Below are positions 14,914 through 23,808 of a DNA stretch of 26,757 nt, in pieces (the stretch's first letter is position 1; every line of letters begins with the position of its first letter). The notes beneath the pieces were generated by a model. The model was not told where the DNA came from and ran no database searches. It saw only the letters and a list, made by a program, of their open reading frames with translations. Made by a program: the position numbers and the translations under genes. The DNA comes from CAYJAD01 sp964371835 (GTDB lineage: Bacteria > Desulfobacterota > Desulfovibrionia > Desulfovibrionales > Desulfovibrionaceae): positions 1 through 26,757 of the forward strand of contig CAYJOP010000021.1 in assembly GCA_964371835.1 (NCBI GenBank), written 5' to 3'.

Positions 14914-17900
14914 ATGCTTGGAATAATTTTTGCAATGATATTAGCGATGCTAAAAAATTGTCTTGCCGCTAGTCGGTTTCATATGGTGTTTTTGACACTT
15001 CTTAGTATAGCGCTTGTGCTTTCTTGGTCTTTGCCTGGTATTGCTGCCACTTGGCAGTGGCAAAGCAAAGGTAATAATGAGCGCATTATAATTAGTTTAG
15101 ACGAAGCTCAAAACTCCTTTCAAGCCAAGCGTAGCGGCTTGCATTCCATATTGTTGCCATTTAGTAGTAATGAGCCTTTGATATTAGATGGTAAATCACC
15201 AGAGGCTGGAAAGCTTGCCATTGGTGTAAGTATGGGTAATCAAGGTATTACCTTGCAGTTACAAAATTCTGCTTTTGGTTACATGGTACAACAACCTTCA
15301 CCAAGGCAGATAATTGTTGATATTTTCCCTGATCCACTTGGTGCACGTTGGCAAGCAGACGGCAAGCTTGCCCCTGTTGGTACAGCACCAAAGCCAGTTC
15401 AAGAAAATGCCTTACCAGAAATAAATGCAGCACCAGCTCAAATAGCTCCTGCCATATTGCCTGCTGTAAATCCAGTTGTTAAGTCAGAAAACCTAGATAA
15501 GCGTGAGCTTATAAACAATTCTCCAGCAAGCCAAGATGTGGAGATGAATAACAAAGCAATGCAAGTTCCTTCCATGCCACCAGAAGGAAATAATACTCGT
15601 TTTGTCAAAGAAATTTCACCCACTGCCAAAAATACTGAATTACCATTGCAAGATGCCAATGGTACCTTGCGTGCTGATAATGGAGCATCCAAGCTTGATG
15701 TTGATGCAATTGTTAAAGCAGCGGAAGTCGCTATTTTAGAAGGTGCTGAGCCAATTTTAGTGGCTGCGGCCAATCCTAATGAAGTTTCAGTACCGCCAGT
15801 TACGGGTCAAGTTATTGAAATTCCAACAAATCAAAGTCAGCAAGAAAATGCTCAAGAAGATGTCTCTCCCGCAACAGATTCTGCACGGGGTAGGGTTGTT
15901 GGTGCTCAAGAAGTTGTGGGTAGTATTAATACCTTGGGTCCAGAATATTGGCCTGAGAGTGAAGGTTTAAGTACATCTTTAGCTATCAGGCCTGAACCAA
16001 CAACACAAAAAGCAGATACTCAAACTACTAAAGAAGCTTCTGAGGAGCAAACAACTACAAAAACATCTGTGAGTGCTCCCATTGCTAAACCTCTTTCTGA
16101 GCAGGGCGCTGTTCAAACTGATGTAAATACCAGTGAAGATGCATCACAAAACACAGCGGATAATACAAGTGCCAACATGCGACAGAGCGTTAATACTGAG
16201 GGTAAACCGCCTGTTGATCCTGCTGAAGTAGAAGTGGAAGAACCACGTCCAGTTGTATATATGGATGAAGAAGGTAATGTGGTGGAAAAGCCACCTGTAC
16301 CAGAAGAGCTATTTGCCAAGGCTGAGGAGCTTATGTTTGCTTCAAAATATGCCGAGGCTGTACCTATACTTGAAAAGTTGAGGTCAATACCTAACCTAAC
16401 CACGCTAATGCGTGAGCAAGTGCTCTATAACTTGAGTGATTCTTTATTTGAAGTATATGAAGGTAAACCGCTTGAAGGTTTTGAGCCCATAAGTAATGCC
16501 ACAAGTGAGGCCATGAATGTTAACTTGCGCTCAAGCCGAGTGCCAGATGCATTATATCGTTTGGGGCTTGTAAATTTAGGCGTTGGCAACTTTGCAGAAG
16601 CAGAAGGATATTTTAAGGCTTTAAAAAGGCGTTTTCCTTATGATGGGAATATTCCTACGGCTTTTTATCAACTAGGTGAAGGTCTTTATAAGAAAGGACT
16701 TTATGCTGAAGCTGAAAAGAATTTCCGAGTTATTGTTCAAGAATATCCTGATGCATCTTCCTTGGATGAAGCCACAACTTCATTGGTAAAATCATTAACC
16801 AGACTTAAAAACTATCAAGAAGCTAAAGTATTTGCAGACTTTGCAGAAATGCGCTGGGCTAGATATTATGTTGAAAACCCAAGTTATGTTAATTATTTAG
16901 CTGAAATAGCATATAATTTGGGCAATAAAGAAGAAGCCATGCGCCGTTATTGGCTTTTATACAACTTAGAGCCAACTCACCCTAGAAGTGCAGACGTGCT
17001 TGCAAATATAGGCGATTTATATTTTGAAACAGGTCGTCCAAAGGCTGCACTAGAGGTTTTTGGTGAAATTGAAGCCCGTTTTCCAGACTCTGACGCAGCG
17101 GCTCTTGCTTATTTGCGTCGCTCAGAAAAGGGTATTTATGATGCACCTATAAATATAGCAGAGATGTTTGCTGTTTTTGAAAATCCTGGTACTCCACTTC
17201 CACAGGTTGTTTATAAAACATTACAAAAAAATCGCCCAGATGATAAACGCAGTATTACTGCTGGCTTAAAATATGCCATGTGGCAATTGTGGAACAAAGA
17301 ATATACAGATGCTATGGGTAGTGCCGCTGATTTTATTGACTTATATCCTGAAAATGTTGATGTAGAACTAGCAAAAGACATTATCATGCGCGGATTTATG
17401 GCAGACCTTAAAAACTCATTGGCAGAAGAAAATTTTGGTCGAGTGCTAATTTTGTGGAATGGCTTCCCCTTAGTGCGTGAACGTTACGGCCCCATTGACC
17501 CAGAAATGCGCAATGCCCTTGGGCGTGGTTATATTGAGCGTGGTGAAGATGAAAAAGCCATGGAAATGTTAGCTGAATTTTTGAAAACACCCATGGATCC
17601 ACGCTATAGTGAAGCAACATTTGCACTATACTTTAATAAATATTTGGAAAGTGGCAATTGGAATGGAATGCTTGACCTTGGAGAATTGGTAAAAGATTGG
17701 ACCATGCCGCAAGCTATGCGTGGGCAACTAGACTACGCGCTCGCTCTTTCTGCTGAAAATTTAGGTTTACATGATAGAGCGTTGAGTTTGTGGAAAGAAC
17801 TTGCGGAAAATGACATAATCCAACTCTATCAACGTGCATATGCAACATACTTTCTAGCCAAGGACGCAGAGCAACGTCAAGATATAAGACAAGCCTATTC

Positions 17901-18294
17901 TTATAATGTTAAAACATTAGAACTATTTCAAACTTTACAACAAGAACGCTCAGACCGTGCTGATGCTGAAAGAGTTAAAGAGGCAATTGGTGCTTTGATG
18001 GATATTACTGAGGTTTCTAACCGTATTCCAGAAGCATTGGAGTGGGTTGAAAAATATAGTGAGTTTGTACCTGAAAACTCGCCAGAATACCCTGGCTTGC
18101 GTTTCCGCGAAGCTAGACTTTACCGAAAGTTGGGTAATGATGAGCGTGCGCGATTATTACTTGAAATTATAGTAAATAATTATGCCAATTCTCCCTTCGC
18201 TGCCGCGGCAAGCACTGAGCTTAGCACCTTTGAAATGTCACGCGATTTGAAAAACTTTATGCCGAGCGGTGCTGGTGCTCAGCAAGGTAGTTAA
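14914..18294 (+). CDS. Large exported TPR protein with AMIN-like N-terminus
   Basis: Up to 1126 aa. The start is uncertain (ATG at 14914, 14935, 14947 or 14983); none has a strong ribosome-binding site, but all keep the hydrophobic signal segment VFLTLLSIALVLSW with likely cleavage after GIAA. Residues about 45-145 are beta-rich and resemble an AMIN/secretin-like binding domain (TWQWQSKGNNERIIISLD to PRQIIVDIFPD). Residues about 150-448 are low-complexity and rich in Ala, Pro, Glu, Asn and Thr. From about 460 to the end come many tetratricopeptide helices (PEELFAKAEELMFASKYAEAVPILEKL onward). It should be a periplasmic or envelope scaffold, probably expressed with the sigma-54 activator upstream. 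Confidence 0.88.
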   Translation: MLGIIFAMILAMLKNCLAASRFHMVFLTLLSIALVLSWSLPGIAATWQWQSKGNNERIIISLDEAQNSFQAKRSGLHSILLPFSSNEPLILDGKSPEAGKLAIGVSMGNQGITLQLQNSAFGYMVQQPSPRQIIVDIFPDPLGARWQADGKLAPVGTAPKPVQENALPEINAAPAQIAPAILPAVNPVVKSENLDKRELINNSPASQDVEMNNKAMQVPSMPPEGNNTRFVKEISPTAKNTELPLQDANGTLRADNGASKLDVDAIVKAAEVAILEGAEPILVAAANPNEVSVPPVTGQVIEIPTNQSQQENAQEDVSPATDSARGRVVGAQEVVGSINTLGPEYWPESEGLSTSLAIRPEPTTQKADTQTTKEASEEQTTTKTSVSAPIAKPLSEQGAVQTDVNTSEDASQNTADNTSANMRQSVNTEGKPPVDPAEVEVEEPRPVVYMDEEGNVVEKPPVPEELFAKAEELMFASKYAEAVPILEKLRSIPNLTTLMREQVLYNLSDSLFEVYEGKPLEGFEPISNATSEAMNVNLRSSRVPDALYRLGLVNLGVGNFAEAEGYFKALKRRFPYDGNIPTAFYQLGEGLYKKGLYAEAEKNFRVIVQEYPDASSLDEATTSLVKSLTRLKNYQEAKVFADFAEMRWARYYVENPSYVNYLAEIAYNLGNKEEAMRRYWLLYNLEPTHPRSADVLANIGDLYFETGRPKAALEVFGEIEARFPDSDAAALAYLRRSEKGIYDAPINIAEMFAVFENPGTPLPQVVYKTLQKNRPDDKRSITAGLKYAMWQLWNKEYTDAMGSAADFIDLYPENVDVELAKDIIMRGFMADLKNSLAEENFGRVLILWNGFPLVRERYGPIDPEMRNALGRGYIERGEDEKAMEMLAEFLKTPMDPRYSEATFALYFNKYLESGNWNGMLDLGELVKDWTMPQAMRGQLDYALALSAENLGLHDRALSLWKELAENDIIQLYQRAYATYFLAKDAEQRQDIRQAYSYNVKTLELFQTLQQERSDRADAERVKEAIGALMDITEVSNRIPEALEWVEKYSEFVPENSPEYPGLRFREARLYRKLGNDERARLLLEIIVNNYANSPFAAAASTELSTFEMSRDLKNFMPSGAGAQQGS

Positions 18295-18305
18295 GAAAAT
18301 TCTCA

Positions 18306-19250
18306 ATGAAAATAATTTTGGTAATAATTTATAATCATAATTATGAATTAAACGTCGAACGCCTTGAAAAGCTTTATGCTAGCCGTTTTCATAAAATATA
18401 CCACCTCATGCCTTTTTATATGGGCAATAAAGAAAACGTAATCAAAATTTACGGCACGTCCTACTTATTTCAGGACTATATTCGCCAAGGTTTCACAAGC
18501 TACAAAGATGATAAGGCAACTCACTATTGCTTTATGGCAGATGATATATTTTTGAATACTAAGTTTAATGAAAATAATTTAATTGATAAAATTGGAATGG
18601 ATAATAATACTGCATATATAAGTGATATGCAAAGCTTGTCCTACGATCTTTTTAAGTCTTGGCCTTGGGCAATATCCGTATATCGTTCCTTGCTTGATAA
18701 TCCTGCCTGCGAATATGAGAATTTTTTACCTTCATATGACAATGCCATGTCTTGCTTTGAAAAACATAAAATTGCACCACCGCTCATTACTAAAGAAGGT
18801 TTTACTCAATTTAAAAAGTTTTTGGGTATAAATATGAATAATTATTACTGTTCTGACTTTTATCCCATATTCCATTCTCAAGCTGATGAAATAATAACAA
18901 AAATAAAAAATGATTTTCAGACAAGAAACTATGTTTACCCCTTAGTGCGCGGTTATTCAGATTTTTTTATTATTCCTCAAAAAATGCTTGAGGATTTTAC
19001 GCATATACTTGGCATGTTTGCAGCAATGAATGTGTTTGCAGAGGTTGCCATACCAACTGCCATGGTGCTTTGTGCTGATAAAATCATAACAAACAATGAT
19101 ATTACTTTGAAATCACACATAATTTGGGATAATAAAAAAAGCTATGAGTTTAGAAGGTCCCATGAAGCTTCTTTGAAAAAGCTTGCAAGCTCTTGTGCTG
19201 ATGATGATTTTATTTTTCATCCTGTGAAATTGTCCAAGTGGAAGGATTAG
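18306..19250 (+). CDS. Putative glycosyltransferase resembling the C-terminal half of STELLO
   Basis: 314 aa, no signal peptide. The N-terminus IILVIIYNHNYELNVERLEKLYASRFHKIYHLMPF and the acidic HYCFMADDIFLN (A78-D79-D80) suggest a GT-A nucleotide-sugar fold, with ADD in the metal-binding DxD position. The later stretch with CSDFYPIF, GYSDFFIIPQKMLEDF and VFAEVAIPTAMVLC resembles, from memory, the second half of plant STELLO proteins (VFY-IP-RF-DF, then K-AVP-FF-A). It starts 11 bp after the TPR gene and is followed after 5 bp by the next gene, so the pair is probably co-transcribed. Codon use is more A/T-rich than in its neighbours, which may mean transfer. No clear ribosome-binding site. 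The family assignment needs a profile search. Confidence 0.6.
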   Translation: MKIILVIIYNHNYELNVERLEKLYASRFHKIYHLMPFYMGNKENVIKIYGTSYLFQDYIRQGFTSYKDDKATHYCFMADDIFLNTKFNENNLIDKIGMDNNTAYISDMQSLSYDLFKSWPWAISVYRSLLDNPACEYENFLPSYDNAMSCFEKHKIAPPLITKEGFTQFKKFLGINMNNYYCSDFYPIFHSQADEIITKIKNDFQTRNYVYPLVRGYSDFFIIPQKMLEDFTHILGMFAAMNVFAEVAIPTAMVLCADKIITNNDITLKSHIIWDNKKSYEFRRSHEASLKKLASSCADDDFIFHPVKLSKWKD

Positions 19251-19255
19251 CTTGT

Positions 19256-20236
19256 ATGAAAAAATCCATTGTAATAACAAGTATTTTTGAGCCAACAAAG
19301 GCAGTAAAGCTTTTTGCAAGTTATAGCGACTATGAGCTCATTGTGGTGGGGGATAAAAAATCTCCCAAGAGCTATCAATGTGAAAATGTTAAATTTATTT
19401 CAGTAGGTGATAGTTTGGGCTTTGCCATCGAATCTGTATTGCCTTTTAACCACTATAGCAGAAAAATGCTAGGTTATCTTTTTGCCATGCAAAATGGTGC
19501 AGAATTGATTGTTGATACTGATGATGATAATATTCCTTTTAATGACTGGGGTTTTCCTGAGTTTGAAGGTGATTTTTTAGAAGTTCCAGAAAACAGCGGT
19601 TTTGTAAATATCTATAAATATTTTACTTCACAAAATATTTGGCCTCGTGGACTGCCGCTAAATTTCATTAAAAATGAGCCACCTACGTTGACAAAGGCCA
19701 TAAAAACTAAAATAGGTTTTTGGCAAGGCCTTGCAGACGGTGATCCAGACGTTGATGCTATTTATCGTTTAACAGACAATACACCATGCATTTTTAATAA
19801 AGAGCAAGCTCCCATAGTCTTAGGTAAAAACAGTATTTGCCCATTTAATACTCAAAATACAATTTGCAAAAGCGAGCTTTTTCCCTTGCTGTACTTGCCA
19901 TCTACGGTGACTTTTAGGTTTACTGACATCCTAAAAGGCCTTGTGGCACAACCTATTATGTGGAATTATGGCTATAGCTTAGGTTTTGTAACTGCCAATG
20001 TTTTTCAAGAAAGAAATGCGCATGACTATATGCTGGATTTTGAGTCAGAATTACCTTGTTACATACAATCACAAAAAGTTATTGATATAGTAGAAGAAAA
20101 TATAAAATCCACTGATAGTATAACCGCCAACTTATTCAGCGCATATGAGGGTTTGGAAAAGCAAGGTGTTGTTATTAAAAATGAATTAAATATTTTGGAA
20201 GCTTGGATTAAGGATGTGGAAAATATTTTTGCCTAA
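19256..20236 (+). CDS. STELLO-family (DUF288) putative glycosyltransferase
   Basis: 326 aa from the ATG at 19256, with GGAAGGA nine bases upstream; a GTG at 19238 is less likely. Several motifs match what I recall of PF03385 (plant STELLO proteins): ITSIFEPTKAVK (7-18), VVGDKKSPKSY (30-40), RKMLGYLFAMQNGAELIVDTDDD (69-91, DTDDD as metal site), IWPRGLPL (128-135), GLADGDPDVDAIYRLT (158-173), CPFNTQNT (195-202) and FTDILKGLVAQ (222-232). Plant STELLOs are Golgi proteins that affect cellulose synthase assembly; the sugar they transfer is unknown. This protein has no signal or membrane helix, so it should act in the cytoplasm, for example on a surface polysaccharide, lipid or protein such as flagellin (speculative). 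Confidence 0.75.
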   Translation: MKKSIVITSIFEPTKAVKLFASYSDYELIVVGDKKSPKSYQCENVKFISVGDSLGFAIESVLPFNHYSRKMLGYLFAMQNGAELIVDTDDDNIPFNDWGFPEFEGDFLEVPENSGFVNIYKYFTSQNIWPRGLPLNFIKNEPPTLTKAIKTKIGFWQGLADGDPDVDAIYRLTDNTPCIFNKEQAPIVLGKNSICPFNTQNTICKSELFPLLYLPSTVTFRFTDILKGLVAQPIMWNYGYSLGFVTANVFQERNAHDYMLDFESELPCYIQSQKVIDIVEENIKSTDSITANLFSAYEGLEKQGVVIKNELNILEAWIKDVENIFA

Positions 20237-20251
20237 TGCGTATAAGCTAGG

Positions 20252-20470
20252 TTAGGCTGTAAGGATTTTTTTACTAATACGCAGTTGTAATTCTTGGATA
20301 ATTAACTTTTCATATTCTGGGGCAAGCTCCAGCTCTGCGTTCCATTCTTCACGCAAAATGCGCTCAAGTTCTTGGGTTTCTTCCCAAATATCTAAAAGCT
20401 CATCATCGGCTAATGATTTTATGCGAGCTGAGAAGGGCAAATCTTCAATAAAAACAGTTTTTGAGGCCAT
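20252..20470 (-). CDS. 72-aa acidic helical protein coupled to the radical SAM gene
   Basis: Family not recognised. 72 aa from the ATG at 20470, which overlaps the stop of the radical SAM gene by one base (TAATG); GGTG lies six bases upstream. After MASKTVFIEDLPFSARIKSL the protein is acidic and helical (ADDELLDIWEETQELERILREEWNAELELAPEYEKLIIQELQLR). Such tight coupling suggests a partner subunit or a regulator of the radical SAM protein, or a Desulfovibrio-specific small protein. The frame is open upstream to 20605, inside the radical SAM gene, but that part is a shadow. Its end is only 15 bp from the end of the facing STELLO-like gene. Confidence 0.75.
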   Translation of the reverse strand: MASKTVFIEDLPFSARIKSLADDELLDIWEETQELERILREEWNAELELAPEYEKLIIQELQLRISKKILTA

Positions 20471-23085
20471 TATTTCACCATTTTGGGGTATGTAGTACAA
20501 TCTGCAAATGTCTGAGCAGTTTTTTCTAAGTATATATGGCTTAAGCACATATCGCCAAGCACGGCTCTTGACAAAGTTAATGGGGAAATATAGCCCTTTT
20601 CCCAATCACTTGTAAAGGAGATGCTCTTGCTGCCAATATCAATTTGACTTACAATTGCGCGTAAATCGTTGGTGCGAGGGCCTTTTTTTGTTTCCCTTGT
20701 CCACTCAAAGCTTTGCTTTTGTTCAAAGGTTTTCCATGCATTAATAAAATTATCTTTGTTCTCATCTGGGCCAATATAATGCAAACAAAATTGCTCGTTT
20801 ATGGCTTGTGTTGTGCGCTCACCCTTACTAACATGTTGAACATCAATAATGTTCATGCCTTGGGGTAGATGTTTATTAAGCAACTCTTTAACTCTTTGTG
20901 GTGATAATATTTCGCGCAAGGTTATGGCAAACCATTCTGCCTTGCTTCCAACGCCCACAGGTAAAGCCCGACCAAATGATAACAATGGTAGGGGGTGAAA
21001 ACCTTGTGAAAAGGTCATGGGAATTTTTGCTCGCCTAAGGGAACGCTCAAGTATGGCTTGCAACTCAAGCTGGCTTAAAAAAACTGCTTTTTCTTCTCTG
21101 GTGTGCCAAACTCTATATTCAACGGCTTTTACTGTGAGCTCTGCTGCAATGGACGGCGGCTTTGCCTTGCCACTTTGTGGGGTTGGGCGTATGAGTTTTC
21201 CTTCATCGTCATAATTGGCCTTGTGAGCCTCTTGATCACGCTGTGCTAAATTTAAGATATTGGCAATGCCTTGTTGGTATTTGCTTGTAAGTCTTGATTT
21301 TTGGGCCTTGGTATCACAAACTCCACATACTTGGCAGGCATTATAGCGGCAGTCAGGTGTTGTTTTTTCATATTGGGCTTTTTCACGCTCACGTTTTAAA
21401 TAGGCAGCATCAATGCCAACTTCCAAATGGTCCCAAGCTAGTGTATCATCCATTGGTCGTGAGCCAATGTATTCATCAGCTGTGAATCCACATTCTTCTA
21501 GGGCCTCATACCATGGCTCAAGGGCAAAACCTTCCACCCAAGATGCAAAAATACCACCCTTTAAGTATGCCTTTTCCACAACATCTGCCAAGCGGCGATC
21601 ACCACGAGATAAAATTCCCTCCAAGTGGCTCATTGCTGGTTCATGCCAGCGCATTTTCAAACATTTTTGGCTCTTAAATGCCTCACGCAAATATTGAATT
21701 CGGTTTTGCATTTCTTCAAGGCTAATTTGGGCATCCCATTGGAAGGGTGTAAATGGTTTTGGCACAAAGGGGGATATGGCGGCAGTCACTTGAAGTCGAG
21801 GAGCTCCACGTCCTGCGGCATCTCTAACCTTGCAGCATATATCAATAATGGCGTCAAGGTCGGCATAGCTTTCTGTGGGTAGTCCAATCATAAAGTAAAG
21901 TTTAACTTGCTGCCAGCCATGTTCAATGAGTTTGTGAACATGCAAGATGAGTTCATCCTCTGTGATGCCTTTGTTTATAACATCTCTTAGTCGTTGACTG
22001 CCAGCCTCTGGGGCTAAAGTTGCTCCAGTTCTACGAATACCAGCCACTCTTTGCATAATGCTATCATCAATGGATCCAACTCTTAAAGAAGGTAGTGAAA
22101 CAGAAATTTGTTCCTTGGAACATCGATCCATGGTGCTCATAAAAAGGTTTTTCAAGGCTGAAAAATCACCAGTGCTCAATGAAAGGTAAGAAACTTCGTC
22201 AAAACCTGTATCATTTAAGCATTTTTCAAGCAAGTTTTGTAAATTATTTAAGGAGCGCTCACGCACAGGTCTATAAACCATACCGGCATGACAAAAGCGG
22301 CAACCTCTTGTGCAACCGCGCGCAATTTCCAAGGCAAGTCTATTATGAATTGCTCCAATGGGCACGGCTTGTTTAACTGGATAATCTGCATTATTTAAGT
22401 CTGTTACAATTCTCCTTGTGGCCTTTGTATAATCATCAAATCTAGGTTTGAGTTTGCCATCATGCTCCACAAATAGTGCTGGAATGTAGATGCCGTCAAT
22501 GTGACGTAGGCTTTCTAAAAATTCTGTGCGGCTATTATTTTCAGCTCTGGCAATGCTTAGGGCTTTTATTATGTCCATGAGGGTTTCTTCACCCTCGCCA
22601 AGCACCATAATGTCAACAAATGGAGCAAGTGGCTCAGCACTAAGTGTTGCACCACCGCCAATGATGATAATGGGATGAGCTTTAAGATCATCCCCTCGAT
22701 TACAACTGCGTAAGGGAATATTTGCTAAATCAAGCATATACAAAACATTTGTATAGGCTAGTTCATGAGTGATTGAAAAGCCAATGGCATGTAACTTATT
22801 AAGTTCTGTGTCTGACTCTAGTGTACAGAGGGGTGCGTTATTTTTGCGTAATATTTCAGCAGTTTCACGGCATGGAGCCATGACTCTTTCTGCCCAATAA
22901 TTTGGTTTTTCATTAATTATGGCATAAAGAATTTTTTGTCCAAGGTAGCTCATGCCAAGTTCATATGTGTCAGGAAAGGCGAGGGCCATGTGAATATCAC
23001 AATCTTGTGCGCACTTGTGCACAGCACCTTCTTCAATGCCTATGTAGCGGCTTGGTCGGGGTAGTATGGATAAAAATTCACGCAT
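20470..23085 (-). CDS. B12-binding-type radical SAM protein fused to DUF2344 (TIGR03960/TIGR03936 type)
   Basis: 871 aa. The N-terminal region (about 25-235), with IHMALAFPDTYELGMSYLGQ and IIGGGATLSAEPLAPFVDIMVLGEGEE, has the cobalamin-binding-like fold found in front of many radical SAM enzymes. The SAM cluster motif is CTRGCRFC (C258, C262, C265), followed by the radical SAM barrel to about 500. A second Cys motif, CX4CX2CX2C in CRYNACQVCGVC (about 598-609), may hold another FeS cluster. The C-terminal 230 residues (EYRVWHTREEKAVFLSQLELQAILERSLRRAKIPMTFSQGFHPLP) are DUF2344. The reaction is unknown; in other bacteria the fusion often sits near RNase E/G and ribosomal genes. The start has a weak ribosome-binding site and follows the structured repeat directly. 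Confidence 0.9.
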   Translation of the reverse strand: MREFLSILPRPSRYIGIEEGAVHKCAQDCDIHMALAFPDTYELGMSYLGQKILYAIINEKPNYWAERVMAPCRETAEILRKNNAPLCTLESDTELNKLHAIGFSITHELAYTNVLYMLDLANIPLRSCNRGDDLKAHPIIIIGGGATLSAEPLAPFVDIMVLGEGEETLMDIIKALSIARAENNSRTEFLESLRHIDGIYIPALFVEHDGKLKPRFDDYTKATRRIVTDLNNADYPVKQAVPIGAIHNRLALEIARGCTRGCRFCHAGMVYRPVRERSLNNLQNLLEKCLNDTGFDEVSYLSLSTGDFSALKNLFMSTMDRCSKEQISVSLPSLRVGSIDDSIMQRVAGIRRTGATLAPEAGSQRLRDVINKGITEDELILHVHKLIEHGWQQVKLYFMIGLPTESYADLDAIIDICCKVRDAAGRGAPRLQVTAAISPFVPKPFTPFQWDAQISLEEMQNRIQYLREAFKSQKCLKMRWHEPAMSHLEGILSRGDRRLADVVEKAYLKGGIFASWVEGFALEPWYEALEECGFTADEYIGSRPMDDTLAWDHLEVGIDAAYLKREREKAQYEKTTPDCRYNACQVCGVCDTKAQKSRLTSKYQQGIANILNLAQRDQEAHKANYDDEGKLIRPTPQSGKAKPPSIAAELTVKAVEYRVWHTREEKAVFLSQLELQAILERSLRRAKIPMTFSQGFHPLPLLSFGRALPVGVGSKAEWFAITLREILSPQRVKELLNKHLPQGMNIIDVQHVSKGERTTQAINEQFCLHYIGPDENKDNFINAWKTFEQKQSFEWTRETKKGPRTNDLRAIVSQIDIGSKSISFTSDWEKGYISPLTLSRAVLGDMCLSHIYLEKTAQTFADCTTYPKMVK

Positions 23086-23092
23086 AATAAAA

Positions 23093-23259
23093 GACTACAA
23101 ACCCTCTTGCGGGCGTTTGTGCCACCTAAAATAGCATAGCTGTTTTGGCAGTAATATACGAAAATCAGTCATGTAATGGGCAAGCAAAGCTCGCCCAATT
23201 CCTGATTTTCGGGTTGTGTTGACTTTGTCAACACTTCCACCAAGTAAATTTACTTGGTG
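23093..23259 (-). repeat. Structured leader/repeat element, copy 2 (before the radical SAM gene)
   Basis: Full copy, sense strand minus, filling nearly the whole gap between the Sm-like gene and the radical SAM start. In sense order: a perfect 22-bp palindrome (23259-23238, CACCAAGTAAA and its complement); hairpin GTGTTGAC-AAA-GTCAACAC (23234-23216); long-range stem CGAAAATCAG with CTGATTTTCG (23211-23202 and 23168-23159) enclosing GGGCGAGC-TTT-GCTTGCCC (23196-23178); and the 3' box GGTGGCACAAA with a CCC/GGG hairpin and GTTTGTAGTC (23126-23093). It ends seven bases before the radical SAM ATG. The order of parts is the same as in copy 1, although the enclosed hairpin differs in sequence. Confidence 0.75.
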
Positions 23260-23268
23260 TGGCTCAAA

Positions 23269-23613
23269 TTATTTTATAAGTTTGCTATCAGCAGCTTGTG
23301 CTGGGGGTTGACCAAATTGTAATTTGCCCATGCCACCGCTAATAGTAATATTTGTAACTGTTTCAAGATATTTGTCTTGTAGTTCAGTGGGGGTTGAGCT
23401 GTAGCGATATAGAAAGTGCTTGCTCTCAAGACTACCGCCAAAGTTGTTTTCAAATGGATAACCATATGGTAGGATAATCATTTGTACACCACCTTGCTGT
23501 ATTGGAACGCTTTGAATGGTAGCTACATCTGTTACTAGGTCTTTTTTCTCATCATATTTACCTATTACAACTTCACCAGTAACTAATTTGAATATACGAA
23601 CGTCATATGCCAT
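23269..23613 (-). CDS. Small Sm-like-fold protein, function unknown
   Basis: 114 aa from the ATG at 23613, which has AAGGAGAG six bases upstream; upstream codons to 23697 look non-coding. The start YDVRIFKLVTGEVVIGKYDEKKDLVTDVATIQ has the Sm1-like pattern: strand, L-x-[ST]-G-E-x-[IV]-x-G, strand. The C-terminal part is HFLYRYSSTPTELQDKYLETVTNI. I recall short proteins of this layout in phages and marine bacteria annotated as Sm-like (uncertain). Such proteins could bind RNA as oligomers, but the RNA-contact residues of Hfq are not obvious. It lies upstream of the radical SAM gene on the same strand, separated by repeat copy 2. Confidence 0.75.
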   Translation of the reverse strand: MAYDVRIFKLVTGEVVIGKYDEKKDLVTDVATIQSVPIQQGGVQMIILPYGYPFENNFGGSLESKHFLYRYSSTPTELQDKYLETVTNITISGGMGKLQFGQPPAQAADSKLIK

Positions 23614-23808
23614 TGCACTCTCCTTAAATGTTATCTGCACTAGGTAGACGTAAGACAATATAAAGTCAAGAGAAAAGGTAAAATGAGCGATGTGCATACA
23701 TTATTTTAATTTAAAAATGATTATTTTTATCATTATAATGGTAAGATGCGAGTTTTTTCAGCATTATTTAAAAATAAAGAGTGGGCATAATTTACTTACG
23801 CCGTGAAG

